A stretch of DNA of 64,000 bases from Pontixanthobacter aquaemixtae (GTDB taxonomy: Bacteria > Pseudomonadota > Alphaproteobacteria > Sphingomonadales > Sphingomonadaceae), in contig NZ_WTYX01000001.1 of assembly GCF_009827395.1 (NCBI RefSeq), positions 522,001-586,000 on the forward strand, in the 5' to 3' direction. The notes under the pieces are model-generated. The model saw only the letters and a program-made list of their open reading frames with translations, was not told the DNA's origin and ran no database searches. Positions 16,505 through 25,439 of the stretch are shown here, piece after piece. The stretch's first letter is position 1. The number at the start of each line of letters is the position of its first letter. The position numbers and the translations under genes were made by a program.

Positions 16505-17485
16505 ATGACAGACAAGACTTTCGATCCGACTTCAAAAACATCCCTCGCCGCGCCCGACACAACGGTCGATGTGCGCGAAACTTTCGGGGTGGATATTGAT
16601 TGGCAAGTGCCCGCATTTAGCGAGGCGGATGAGCGCGTGCCCGATCTCGACGAAAGCTATGTTTTCGATGCGGATACCACGCTGGCGATCCTTGCAGGCT
16701 TTGCCCACAATCGCCGGGTGATGGTGCAGGGCTATCACGGCACCGGTAAAAGTACACATATCGAACAAGTTGCCGCGCGCCTGAAATGGCCCTGTATCCG
16801 GATCAACCTCGATGCGCATATCAGCCGGATCGATCTGGTCGGCCGCGATGCAATCGTGCTGCGCGACGGTTTGCAAGTTACCGAGTTTCGCGAAGGCTTG
16901 CTGCCATGGGCGCTGCAGCATCCCGTGGCGCTGGTGTTTGATGAATATGACGCGGGCCGGCCCGATGTGATGTTCGTAATCCAGCGCGTGCTGGAGGCCG
17001 AAGGCAAGCTGACATTGCTTGATCAGAACCGCGTGATCCGCCCCGATGCGGGTTTCCGTCTTTTCGCGACCGCCAATACGGTTGGTCTCGGCGATACCAG
17101 CGGCCTTTATCATGGCACGCAGGCGATCAACCAGGGCCAGATGGACCGCTGGAACATCGTCACCGCGCTGAACTATCTGCCTGCCGAGGTGGAGCAGACC
17201 ATTGTAGAAGCGAAAAACCCCGATGCCGATCCCACGCAGATCGGTGACATGATCAAAGTTGCCGATCTGACGCGGCAAGGTTTCATGAACGGCGATATCT
17301 CAACCGTGATGAGCCCGCGTACCGTCATCACTTGGGCGCAGAATGCGGCAATTTTCAAAGATGTGGGCTTCGCTTTCCGCCTTAGCTTCCTCAACAAATG
17401 TGATGAGGCTGAGCGGCTGTTGGTGGCTGAATATTACCAGCGTGTATTCGGCACCGAATTGCCTGAAAGCGTCGTTGCTCAATAA
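16505..17485 (+). CDS. cobS: CobS-type AAA+ ATPase (cobaltochelatase small subunit family)
   Basis: A 326-residue MoxR-like AAA+ protein. Walker [10 protein letters not shown] is at 76-84, Walker [12 protein letters not shown] at 141-151, and the CobS-specific stretches [11 protein letters not shown] and [15 protein letters not shown] follow. ATG 16505 (MTDKTFD) gives the usual CobS N-terminus; the frame is open to 16448. CobS normally works with the VWA protein CobT to drive cobalt insertion by CobN. No cobT, cobN or other corrinoid gene is visible here, and the next gene runs on the other strand, so the partner must lie elsewhere or the role may differ. Confidence 0.9.
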   Translation: MTDKTFDPTSKTSLAAPDTTVDVRETFGVDIDWQVPAFSEADERVPDLDESYVFDADTTLAILAGFAHNRRVMVQGYHGTGKSTHIEQVAARLKWPCIRINLDAHISRIDLVGRDAIVLRDGLQVTEFREGLLPWALQHPVALVFDEYDAGRPDVMFVIQRVLEAEGKLTLLDQNRVIRPDAGFRLFATANTVGLGDTSGLYHGTQAINQGQMDRWNIVTALNYLPAEVEQTIVEAKNPDADPTQIGDMIKVADLTRQGFMNGDISTVMSPRTVITWAQNAAIFKDVGFAFRLSFLNKCDEAERLLVAEYYQRVFGTELPESVVAQ

Positions 17486-17519
17486 ACGCGGGCCTGTTGG
17501 CGCGAATGGCTGAGCGGGT

Positions 17520-18875
17520 TTACCCCACCAATTGGTCGGGCGTAACGTCGGGAAGTTTGCCCAGCCGCCTGAGCTCGGCTGCGAAGATCTTGGCTCTGGC
17601 ATATCCGTTTGCGTAAGATCGATCGAACAGCTTGAGCGCCTTGTCATATGACCGCTCCACACCTTTGCCGTAGACATAGGATGCGGCAAGGTTGAACTGG
17701 CACTTCGCATTTTCCAGCGCTACACATTCTTCGAACAGGGCAATGCCCTTGGGCATGTTCAACGGCGTTTCCTTGGCGTTGACATGGGCCTTGGCGACCT
17801 CGTTCAGGCCGTCACCGTGCTTTGCGGCGCGATAGCTTTCCTCTGCCTTCTTTAGATCGCGCGGGATAAAGTTACCGCGCTCTCCGGAAAAATAGGCATC
17901 TCCCAGATCGATATAGGCCTGCGGGCGATTGCTTTCGTCGAGGAATTTCATCGTCGGGGCTTTCTTGAGCCAATAGGCGGCCTTTTCGCGGCGCTGCGCA
18001 TCAGCCAGCCCGCGTGTGAATGCGCCGACCGATTTCATTGCGGCTTCGCCAATCCCGCCTTTTGCCGCGCGTTCCCAATATTCCCAGTTCAGCTGGCCGT
18101 TGCGTTCAATGTCGCCGATATTGGTGGCGTTACGGATGCCGAAGCGCTGATCGCCATAATAGACATTGCCGACCACCAATTGCGAATGGGCATCGCCGGC
18201 ATCGGCATGCGCCTTGACCTTGGCGAAGGCATTTTTGTCGCCGAATTCGGCCAGCTTGCGATACCAATCCACTTCCTGTTCGAATGTGCCGCCGTGACCC
18301 GCATCGAGAAGTTCGATCAGATATGTCAGCGTAAACTTGTCGGGCTTGGCCTCGTAAGATTTCTTGTAGAACCCGGCAGCGTTTGGAAGCGAACGACCAA
18401 CGCCAATCCCTTCGGAATGGACATAAGCCAAGGTGGTGTAGGCTTCGGCGCGGTCTTCTGCAGAAGTGTCATCCGCTTTCAGAACAGTCTCGACAATCGC
18501 AATGCCCTTGGCAGGGTTTGCCCGCGTTCCCACGCCTTCCAGATAGGCGCTGGCGAGAAACAATTGCGCGGCGCGATGGTTTTGCTTGGCGGCTTTGTCG
18601 GCATAGGCAAAGGCCAGAACGTTGGACTGGGTCAAGCCGCCATCGCCATCCAAATGCATATAGGCCATGGCATATTGCGCGTCGGCGTTCCCTTGATCCG
18701 CAAAGGGCTTGAGGATTTGCGCCGCGCGATCATATTGCGCCTTGGTGAAGGCCTCCATTCCGCCAGCGACAGTGGCCGGCTGCGCCTCCGTTTGCGCCAG
18801 CAGCGGTGCGCCAATCGGCACACATATCGAGGCAGCAATCAGAGCGGCGCCCGCCAGGTTCGCGGCAATTTTCAT
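17520..18875 (-). CDS. Secreted Sel1-repeat (TPR-like) protein
   Basis: A 451-residue protein with an N-terminal signal peptide (MKIAANLAGAALIAAS ... LLAQ). The rest is a chain of Sel1-like repeats about 35 residues long, for example ADAQYAMAYMHLDGDGG, AAQLFLASAYLEGVGT, AHSQLVVGNVYYGD, CQFNLAASYVYGKGVERS. Sel1 arrays are protein-protein interaction scaffolds; a periplasmic location is predicted. ATG 18875 has GGCG and the stop of the upstream gene (18880) immediately before it, so the two are translationally linked. The longer frame to 18983 lacks a signal peptide at its start. No specific function is recognised. Confidence 0.82.
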   Translation of the reverse strand: MKIAANLAGAALIAASICVPIGAPLLAQTEAQPATVAGGMEAFTKAQYDRAAQILKPFADQGNADAQYAMAYMHLDGDGGLTQSNVLAFAYADKAAKQNHRAAQLFLASAYLEGVGTRANPAKGIAIVETVLKADDTSAEDRAEAYTTLAYVHSEGIGVGRSLPNAAGFYKKSYEAKPDKFTLTYLIELLDAGHGGTFEQEVDWYRKLAEFGDKNAFAKVKAHADAGDAHSQLVVGNVYYGDQRFGIRNATNIGDIERNGQLNWEYWERAAKGGIGEAAMKSVGAFTRGLADAQRREKAAYWLKKAPTMKFLDESNRPQAYIDLGDAYFSGERGNFIPRDLKKAEESYRAAKHGDGLNEVAKAHVNAKETPLNMPKGIALFEECVALENAKCQFNLAASYVYGKGVERSYDKALKLFDRSYANGYARAKIFAAELRRLGKLPDVTPDQLVG

Positions 18876-18879
18876 CGCC

Positions 18880-19443
18880 TTATACTCCGCTAAGTTTACG
18901 CAGCCGCAGGGTATAACACCCGGGCGCGGTCGGTTTGCCCACCATCTCGCCGTCGAATATGGTTGCTTCCATTGCCGATGCACCGAAGCGTTCGGGCTTC
19001 TCTATCCATTCTCCGGGATTGAGCTCTATCTGGTAAGCGGGTGCGTTGGCCGTTTCCACCAGTCCGCTGACTTTGAACGATCCGGCCTTTGCATCGGGAT
19101 TTGTGGCGGTCGGGAAGAAATTGAGCACACCGTCTACCGATCGCAAAGTTGCCAGTCTTGCGGCGCGCGCATCGTTGCATGGTCCGGCGCCCGATTTGCA
19201 GGAACCGGGCAGCGCGTCCCACTTTGCCGGTCCGGCATCCCTGACAGTCAAAGTCATCCCGACTTCACCAAAACCGCAGACAAATGTCCCTGCATAATGG
19301 CCTTCGACTTCGGCAGCCGAACTGGCCGCCGTTGATGCTGCGTCCTGCGCGGCAGCGGTACCGATTGCCGACAGTCCCATGGTGGAACAAAGCGCCAGAG
19401 CTGTAACGGCCAGCGCGCCTGCCTTGGATGAACGCAGTTTCAT
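18880..19443 (-). CDS. Secreted protein of unknown function
   Basis: A 187-residue protein with a clear signal peptide (MKLRSSKAGALAVTALALCSTMG ... AAAQDA). The mature part has a probable beta-rich fold with conserved-looking GHYAGTFVCGFGEVGMTL near the start, several cysteines (pairing possible in the periplasm) and IELNPGEWIEKPERFGASAM. I do not recognise a family. ATG 19443 is used instead of an in-frame ATG at 19467 because it begins the signal peptide. The stop is 4 bases from the Sel1 gene start, which suggests a two-gene secreted unit. Confidence 0.72.
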   Translation of the reverse strand: MKLRSSKAGALAVTALALCSTMGLSAIGTAAAQDAASTAASSAAEVEGHYAGTFVCGFGEVGMTLTVRDAGPAKWDALPGSCKSGAGPCNDARAARLATLRSVDGVLNFFPTATNPDAKAGSFKVSGLVETANAPAYQIELNPGEWIEKPERFGASAMEATIFDGEMVGKPTAPGCYTLRLRKLSGV

Positions 19444-19569
19444 AGATTGATCTCCCTCATTCTCCATCGCGTTGTTTGTAATCCCAATTTTCGCACAACA
19501 TCTTGTAAATTCGCGACATTAGGACGAGCTGCACGAGGTAGTTCGAAAAGCGCTCGCCAAAGCTGTATT

Positions 19570-19588
19570 GTTATTGTAACACAGTAAC
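19570..19588. promoter_or_regulatory. Imperfect palindrome just upstream of the PBP1A start
   Basis: GTTATTGTAACACAGTAAC: arms GTTA/TAAC and TGT/ACA are symmetrical around a 3-base centre, with one mismatched pair. It ends 2 bases before the ATG at 19591, where a ribosome-binding site would be expected but none is seen. It could be an operator or an RNA hairpin; support is sequence symmetry only. Confidence 0.3.
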
Positions 19589-19590
19589 CG

Positions 19591-21789
19591 ATGGTATTTC
19601 AGTTGCTTAGATTCTGGCGACCGGCGGAGCCGCGCAGCGAAGAGCCGGCCGGGCGCGACCATCGCTATTACTCCTTGCAAGAGCCATATGGTTCCGCCTT
19701 CGATGACGAGGATGACTACGACGACGATTTCGACGACCACGATGAAGTCGTCTATCGATCGGGCACGCCAAGCCCCGATCATGAGGCGTGGGATTCGCGG
19801 CTGGATCAAATCGACCACCAAGCGGCGACGGAGGACCGCCAAAGGCAGCGATGGTGGCAGCCGCGCTATTGGAAGCAGCGGCGCAAACGCTGGTGGGCGG
19901 TGCGGATCTTGGCAGCGATCATCGCGCTGCTCATCCTGATGGTCGCGTGGCTGGCGGTTACCGCGCCGCTATCCAAATCGCTCGAACCGATTGCGCCGCC
20001 GCAGATTACCCTGCTCGCTGCGGATGGAACGCCGATTGCGCGCAATGGTGCGATTACCGATGAACCGATAGAACTGGAAGAACTGCCCGATCACGTGGCC
20101 CAATCCTTCCTCGCGATTGAAGACAGGCGGTTCTACACCCATTGGGGCGTCGATCCGCGCGGCATTGCGCGGGCGATGTGGACCGGCGTGGGCGGGGGCA
20201 GCACTATTACCCAGCAGCTCGCCAAGAATTCATTCCTCACCCCCGAACGGAGCCTGAGCCGCAAAGCGCGCGAGATGTTGATCGCATTCTGGCTGGAAAC
20301 ATGGCTGACCAAGGAAGAGATTCTCGAACGCTATCTCTCCAATGTCTATTTCGGCGACAATGTTTACGGGCTGCGCGCGGCATCGCTCCACTATTTCTAT
20401 CGCAAGCCGGAAAACCTTAAACCCGAACAGGCGGCGATGCTCGCCGGGCTGGTTCAGGCACCTTCGCGCTTTGCGCCGACGCGGCATTATGACCGCGCGG
20501 AAAAGCGCATGCAGCTGGTGCTCAAATCAATGGTCGCGGCGGGCTATCTGACTCAGGAACAGGCCGATGCGATGCCCAAACCGGTGATCGATGCTCGCGC
20601 CAAGAACGACCTGCCAACGGGGACATATTTTGCCGACTGGGCTCTGCCCGAAGTGCGCAAATTGTCCGACGCAGGATATGCCAGCCAGACCTACACGACC
20701 ACGCTCGATTCGCGCCTGCAGGGGATTGCCCGCGATGTGATTGCCCGCGCGCCGTTGGGCAAGGCGCAAGTCGCGCTGGTGGCCATGCGCCCCGATGGGG
20801 AAGTGGTCGCCATGGTTGGCGGCAAGGATTACAGCGAATCCCCGTTCAACCGCGTGACACAGGCCAAGCGCCAGCCTGGTTCAACCTTTAAACTGTTCGT
20901 CTATCTCGCCGCATTGGAAGCCGGAATGGAGCCCGATGACGAGATCGATAATACCGAGATCGTAACTGGCAGCTATCGCCCCAAAAATTCCAACGGGCGC
21001 TATTCGCAGTCGATCACGCTGGAAGATGCCTTTGCCCAATCGAGCAATGTCGCCGCCGTGCGTCTGTTCAACCAATTGGGTGACGAAGCTGTGATCAAAA
21101 CCGCGCGCGATCTGGGAATTACCTCGCCGTTGCCCGCGGGTGACCCCAGCCTTGCTCTGGGCACGTCCACCGTCACTCTGTTGGAGCTCACAGCGGCTTA
21201 TGCCGGTGTCGCGGCCAACAGTTTCCCGGTCACGCCAAGGGCTCTCGCCGCAGAAGAGCCCGGGTGGTTTGACTGGCTCTGGAACTGGTCGGGCAGCATG
21301 TACAATTCGGATCATGACGATTTGCAGCAAATGCTCCGGCGTGCGGTGAACAACGGCACTGGCCGCGCCGCGATGTTGAGCGGTCCGAATTACGGGAAAA
21401 CCGGAACCAGCCAGGACAATCGCGATGCATTGTTCGTTGGCTATGCAGGCGATCTCGTCGTCGGCGTGTGGATTGGGAATGACGACAATTCTCCGCTCGC
21501 CGGGATTAGCGGCGGCGGCTTGCCCGCTCGTATCTGGCGCGATTTCATGCGACAGGCTCAAGGCGCAACGGCCAAGCCGCGTCCCGCCCCGCAGGCCAAT
21601 CCCTCCGGCCCGGTTCAGCCTCTTGATGTGCCCGATCTTGAAGATGTCCCGATTGGTGACGATGGCACAACGATCAGCGTCAGGGACGGTGAAGGCGCGA
21701 CTATCTCGACCGAGATCGGGGGCGCGCCCGTGGATATCCGGCTCGATCAGGACGGGCTGCGAGTGGAAACTCCCGAACCGGAAAACTAG
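19591..21789 (+). CDS. Class A penicillin-binding protein 1A (transglycosylase/transpeptidase)
   Basis: A 732-residue bifunctional peptidoglycan synthase. A cytoplasmic N-terminus of ~100 residues contains an unusual acidic run (38-52, mostly Asp/Glu), then one membrane anchor at about 103-126. The GT51 domain shows catalytic Glu177 in LAIEDRRFYTHWG and GGGSTITQQLAKN at 201-213. The transpeptidase domain has Ser431-x-x-Lys434 (GSTFK), SSN at 484-486 and KTG at 603-605. The C-terminus is Pro-rich and acidic. Length and order fit PBP1A/PBP1C-type enzymes; KTGTS and the lack of a PBP1C C-domain favour 1A. Its stop overlaps the convergent hotdog gene by 4 bases. Confidence 0.95.
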   Translation: MVFQLLRFWRPAEPRSEEPAGRDHRYYSLQEPYGSAFDDEDDYDDDFDDHDEVVYRSGTPSPDHEAWDSRLDQIDHQAATEDRQRQRWWQPRYWKQRRKRWWAVRILAAIIALLILMVAWLAVTAPLSKSLEPIAPPQITLLAADGTPIARNGAITDEPIELEELPDHVAQSFLAIEDRRFYTHWGVDPRGIARAMWTGVGGGSTITQQLAKNSFLTPERSLSRKAREMLIAFWLETWLTKEEILERYLSNVYFGDNVYGLRAASLHYFYRKPENLKPEQAAMLAGLVQAPSRFAPTRHYDRAEKRMQLVLKSMVAAGYLTQEQADAMPKPVIDARAKNDLPTGTYFADWALPEVRKLSDAGYASQTYTTTLDSRLQGIARDVIARAPLGKAQVALVAMRPDGEVVAMVGGKDYSESPFNRVTQAKRQPGSTFKLFVYLAALEAGMEPDDEIDNTEIVTGSYRPKNSNGRYSQSITLEDAFAQSSNVAAVRLFNQLGDEAVIKTARDLGITSPLPAGDPSLALGTSTVTLLELTAAYAGVAANSFPVTPRALAAEEPGWFDWLWNWSGSMYNSDHDDLQQMLRRAVNNGTGRAAMLSGPNYGKTGTSQDNRDALFVGYAGDLVVGVWIGNDDNSPLAGISGGGLPARIWRDFMRQAQGATAKPRPAPQANPSGPVQPLDVPDLEDVPIGDDGTTISVRDGEGATISTEIGGAPVDIRLDQDGLRVETPEPEN

Positions 21790-22196
21790 CTATCGGGTTC
21801 GCCCATGAGAATATTGATCGTTGCGGTGGCAATCGGCCTGTCGCGGTCGTCCTGCCATGCTTCGATAGCGATATTGGCATTCCGGCTGCCAAGCTTGGTA
21901 ATGCGCGCTTTGGCATAGGTTGTTTTTTGCTTGCCCGGTGACAGGAACTGGACGGTGATATTGATGGGTTTGAGCCGGTGCTTGCGATCACGCTTTTCAA
22001 GCTCGCGCTGCAGCAGCGCATAACCCGCTGTTTCGAGCAATCCACTGATCGCACCGCCATGCAGATGTTGCGGTCTGCCCTCTACATCACCGCCAAATTC
22101 AAACGCCAATACGGGCGCGCCATCCTCTTCCCCGAACACCCGGATGCCCAGAGATTCGGCATATGCCGTCAGGACCGGGGAATTACTGCCAGACAA
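21786..22196 (-). CDS. PaaI-type hotdog thioesterase
   Basis: A 136-residue single-hotdog protein. HLHGGAISGLLETAGYALL is the conserved active-site helix (HGG), followed by PINITVQFLSPGKQKTTYAKARI and a C-terminal IATATINILM strand, typical of PaaI/YbgC-related acyl-CoA thioesterases. No ATG exists near the N-terminus; TTG at 22196 is the only sensible start and lies 14 bases inside the end of the preceding hotdog gene, so translation is coupled. The substrate is unknown. Confidence 0.83.
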   Translation of the reverse strand: MSGSNSPVLTAYAESLGIRVFGEEDGAPVLAFEFGGDVEGRPQHLHGGAISGLLETAGYALLQRELEKRDRKHRLKPINITVQFLSPGKQKTTYAKARITKLGSRNANIAIEAWQDDRDRPIATATINILMGEPDS

Positions 22197-22638
22197 TGAG
22201 CGGGTCCATTTCTATCGCCATGAATGTGCCGGACATGGTCGCGACTGTATCTTCCGGATTGCCGTCATGCGCGAATCCGCGCACAAAGGCTGCTGACTTG
22301 GTCAGCCGGAAGCATTCTGCGCGCCCGATCACTGGGCTGCGTTCGCGAGCAGGCCGCTGGTAATCTACTCGCAAATCGAGCGTGGCAACCGGGGCGAAAG
22401 TCTCGTGCTTGGCCCAAATCGACATGCCAGAGGCCATATCGAGCATGCTGATGATCGGGCCTGAAGCGAGGATTTCGCTTTCAACCTGGCCGACCAGGTC
22501 TGCGCGCCATGGCAATTCCAGTTCGGCCCAGTCCGCGCCATGGCCGCGATACTTCATACCGAGTTTTGCCGGATGTCCGTGCCGCATCAGAAACCGGGCG
22601 GTCTTCGCCAGATCGAATGGAGGAAGCTCGCTGGCCAT
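22183..22638 (-). CDS. Hotdog-fold thioesterase family protein
   Basis: A 151-residue hotdog protein (from ATG 22638; the frame is open to a TTG at 22668). LILASGPIISMLDMASGMSIW-like segment (ILASGPIISMLDMASGM) occupies the place of the HGG helix but without the HG pair, followed by PVATLDLRVDYQRPARERSPVIGRAEC and a final VATMSGTFMAIE strand. This is the pattern of PaaI-related proteins with an altered active site. It overlaps the second hotdog gene by 14 bases, suggesting a heteromeric pair. The gap to ruvX upstream is 104 bases and holds nothing obvious. Confidence 0.78.
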   Translation of the reverse strand: MASELPPFDLAKTARFLMRHGHPAKLGMKYRGHGADWAELELPWRADLVGQVESEILASGPIISMLDMASGMSIWAKHETFAPVATLDLRVDYQRPARERSPVIGRAECFRLTKSAAFVRGFAHDGNPEDTVATMSGTFMAIEMDPLIVWQ

Positions 22639-22742
22639 TTTTATGCTCTGCTTGGTCTCACGGCCCAATTCAATCTTTAATTTTCATTGGTCGTGATTGA
22701 TGGTCCGGGTGGACAGTTCGCCTGTTGGGGGAGCGGTCAGGG

Positions 22743-23228
22743 CTAGAGAATTCCGCCGGCCAAGGCGTCAATCGCGCCTTGCAGGAACACCGCAGCGGCA
22801 TGGCTGTCAATCCGTTCGGCGCGTTTGCGGCGGCTCATATCCTGCCCGATCATATCGCGTTCCGCGCTGCTGGTGGACCAACGTTCGTCCCACAGCAAAA
22901 CGGGCAGCGCAAATGCGGCGGACAGGTTGCGCGCATAGGCGCGGCTCGCTTGTGCGCGGGGGCCTTCGCTGCCGTCCATATTGCGCGGCAAGCCGATCAC
23001 AATCGCGCGGATCGAACGTTCCTGGATTAGCTGGCCCAGCCGATCACGATCGCGCCCGAACTTGCCGCGTTCGAGCGTCTTGCCCGCGGTTGCGAATTGC
23101 CAGCCGGCATCGCAAGTCGCCGTGCCGATGGTCTTGGTGCCCAGATCCAGCGCCAGCAAAGCCCCGCCATCAGGCAGGGCTTCGCGCAAATCAGCCGCTG
23201 AGTCGGTGATCAGCGCGCTTTGGTCCAT
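22743..23228 (-). CDS. ruvX: Holliday junction resolvase-like RuvX/YqgF
   Basis: A 161-residue RNase H-fold protein. LLALDLGTKTIGTA holds the first catalytic Asp, AIVIGLPRNMDGSEGPRA the central motif, LLWDERWSTSSAER the second acidic residue and RIDSHAAAVFLQGAID the last. YqgF/RuvX processes the 5' end of pre-16S rRNA in E. coli and was earlier proposed as a resolvase; cytoplasmic. The start overlaps the DUF3089 stop by 19 bases, so it is the last gene of the tightly packed run beginning at pyrE. Confidence 0.95.
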   Translation of the reverse strand: MDQSALITDSAADLREALPDGGALLALDLGTKTIGTATCDAGWQFATAGKTLERGKFGRDRDRLGQLIQERSIRAIVIGLPRNMDGSEGPRAQASRAYARNLSAAFALPVLLWDERWSTSSAERDMIGQDMSRRKRAERIDSHAAAVFLQGAIDALAGGIL

Positions 23229-24358
23229 GCGCTCACTCTGCGGCCAACATCCTGCTGCAAATTCTTCCAGAACAGCGGGATATCATAGACGTGGTAATTC
23301 TGCCCATCGAGGACATAGTTCCCCATTTCGGGCGGGTCGCCGATCAGCAGCAACCCGCGATCATCGCAGCGTGCGGGGACTTGCCCGACGCGCAATTCGC
23401 CGGTGGAAAAATCGGGTGCGGGAACAAGCGTGCCGGTGTTCTGGTCGGCGGTTGCCGTGTCATCGACGATCCCCGAGATCGGGTTTACGCACAGGATTTT
23501 GCTGTCGCCGCGCGGTTGCCCGTCAAATCCGATCGACAGGCGATAATAATCGAGCACATCGCTGGGGTCAGCTGGTTCCGCAAAGCTCGACCATGTCACG
23601 ATACAGCCGGTTTGATCCGCAGTTGCGCAGGCCGGGAAGCCGAGCGCGGGCAGATCATGCTCGATCGAAATCGGCCAGCCCACCGCATAAATTCCTGCGA
23701 CACGGTCCTGCACGGGTTTGCCGTTCACCTCGTCCTTCAGCAGCCGCAGCAAATGCAGCGTGCCCTGGCTGTGGCCGCTCAACACCACGGGCGTATCTTC
23801 GGCCACGCTGGCGATGAAATATTCGAAAGCCTGCTTCACATCGGCATAGGCGGCGTCGATGGCCTTTTGCGAATCCGGCGTCGTGACCAGAAAGGCGCCG
23901 GTCGCTGCCTGGCGGTAGCGCGGGGCCCAGATCTCGCTCGCCTGATTGAACGGGCTGGCAAGGCCTTTCACGAACAGCCGCGCGCGCGCATTGGCTTTTT
24001 CGTCATCGAGAGGGGCATTCCACTGCACATTCTCGAAATTGGTCGCGAGATAGCTGGTGGGATGGATGAAGAAGACCGCGAAATTGGGCGTGTCGGTGCC
24101 TGTCTCCGAAATGTCGCGCGCTTCTCCTTCCACAGCAGGTTGCCAGCGGGCAGGGTCGGTCACACCTATGCCGGGCCGTGAAATCCACATTTCGGGGTCT
24201 TCATAGGCGTTTCCTTCAAGCGGACTTTGTTCGACAAATTCCCCGCGCGGAACGAAGGTGTATTCGGTGGCCTCTTTCCACCAGATGCTCAGTGCAATCG
24301 CCCCGACGATGAACAGGACGGTTACGAATGCTACGAAATAGAGAAACTTACGCGCCAT
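23210..24358 (-). CDS. DUF3089 family membrane-anchored alpha/beta hydrolase-like protein
   Basis: A 382-residue protein with one N-terminal membrane segment (about 6-26) and a large exported domain. The body carries FAVFFIHPTSYLA, PVVLSGHSQGTLHLLRLL (nucleophile elbow GHSQG), VAGIYAVGWPIS and GCIVTWSSFAEP, all typical of the DUF3089 lipase-like family. Enzyme activity is likely but the substrate is unknown. Its start overlaps the AI-2E permease stop by 11 bases and its stop overlaps ruvX, so it sits inside the operon. Confidence 0.88.
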   Translation of the reverse strand: MARKFLYFVAFVTVLFIVGAIALSIWWKEATEYTFVPRGEFVEQSPLEGNAYEDPEMWISRPGIGVTDPARWQPAVEGEARDISETGTDTPNFAVFFIHPTSYLATNFENVQWNAPLDDEKANARARLFVKGLASPFNQASEIWAPRYRQAATGAFLVTTPDSQKAIDAAYADVKQAFEYFIASVAEDTPVVLSGHSQGTLHLLRLLKDEVNGKPVQDRVAGIYAVGWPISIEHDLPALGFPACATADQTGCIVTWSSFAEPADPSDVLDYYRLSIGFDGQPRGDSKILCVNPISGIVDDTATADQNTGTLVPAPDFSTGELRVGQVPARCDDRGLLLIGDPPEMGNYVLDGQNYHVYDIPLFWKNLQQDVGRRVSAWTKAR

Positions 24359-25439
24359 CTGTGGCTTCCTTCGCGTTCATATCTGCAGATTGATAGCGCT
24401 CTGCGCGGCGTTCCAGCGCAACTTTGATCATCGCCATCATCGGATCGGCCAGGAACAGTCCCAACACGCCAAACAGGATACCCATAATCAGCTGCGCAGA
24501 GAGAACCAGCGCAGGCGCGAGATCGACGGTTTTCTTGGCGATCATGGGAATGAGAACATAGCCGTCAAAGGTCTGCACAAGGAAATAGACGAAAATTGTG
24601 TAGAGCCCCATGTCGGTTCCGCCGGAGAAGCCGACCAGCACCATCAGCACCCCGGCCAGAAGCGCCCCGAGATTGGGAATGAAGGCCAGCAAGCCGGTGA
24701 TAATGCCCAGCAGCGCAGCCATGGGCACACCGTACCATGCGAGCAGCGCCCAGGTGAAAACCCCTTCGAAAACCATGCCGATCACACGCCCAGCCATCAG
24801 GCGGCGCATGGTCTTGCCCATTTGCGATGCGGTTTCGAAGAAGTCGGCCCGCCGGTGTGCGGGGAGCATCCAGGCCACGCCGCGTTCGTAAATCCGTGGT
24901 TCAAAAGCGAGATAAATGCCGATGATCGTGATCAGGACAATCGTGGTGAACCCGCCAAGGATCCCCCCGATCGCGCGCGTCACCGTACCCACGCCGGACA
25001 TCACATTGGTCGCAACGTCCTGAAAATCGGGTGCGTCGACTTTAAACCCCTGATCGCTGACCCATTCGATCGCCAGCGCGGCCTGCTGCTGGACAATCGC
25101 GGGCAATTGCGCGGCCTCTCGTGAAATTTGTGATCCGGCAAAGGCGACGAGCCAATAGAGAAACGCCAATGCGCTCAGCAGCACGATGATCACGCGCCAG
25201 GTGCGCGGGATAGGCAGCACGCTGCCGAGCAGACGTGCCCCGCCGTCGATCAGCGAAGCCGCCACCAGAGCACCGAAGACAATCAGCAGCGGCTGCGCGA
25301 TGTAAATCGCTAGCATCGCCGTGCCGATCACCGCCGTCCAGACGAAAGCTTTCTTGGCTTCAAGGCGCAGCGCAGGGTCCGCAATGCGCGACGGACTGGT
25401 CCCGATCGGTTCGTTCAGCGAATCCTTCTTGTCGCTCAC
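24348..25439 (-). CDS. AI-2E family (PerM-like) membrane transporter
   Basis: A 363-residue polytopic membrane protein (about 7-8 helices). Segments typical of the AI-2E exporter/PerM family: IAQPLLIVFGALVAASLIDGG, a large soluble loop (ISREAAQLPAIVQQ...), GVPMAALLGIITGLLAFIPNLGA, and VLSAQLIMGILFGVLGLFLADP near the end. The start is a GTG at 25439 preceded by GGAG and overlapping the lepB stop (GTGA); an ATG at 25484 would run deep into lepB. The transported substrate is not known for this branch. Confidence 0.88.
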   Translation of the reverse strand: MSDKKDSLNEPIGTSPSRIADPALRLEAKKAFVWTAVIGTAMLAIYIAQPLLIVFGALVAASLIDGGARLLGSVLPIPRTWRVIIVLLSALAFLYWLVAFAGSQISREAAQLPAIVQQQAALAIEWVSDQGFKVDAPDFQDVATNVMSGVGTVTRAIGGILGGFTTIVLITIIGIYLAFEPRIYERGVAWMLPAHRRADFFETASQMGKTMRRLMAGRVIGMVFEGVFTWALLAWYGVPMAALLGIITGLLAFIPNLGALLAGVLMVLVGFSGGTDMGLYTIFVYFLVQTFDGYVLIPMIAKKTVDLAPALVLSAQLIMGILFGVLGLFLADPMMAMIKVALERRAERYQSADMNAKEATDGA

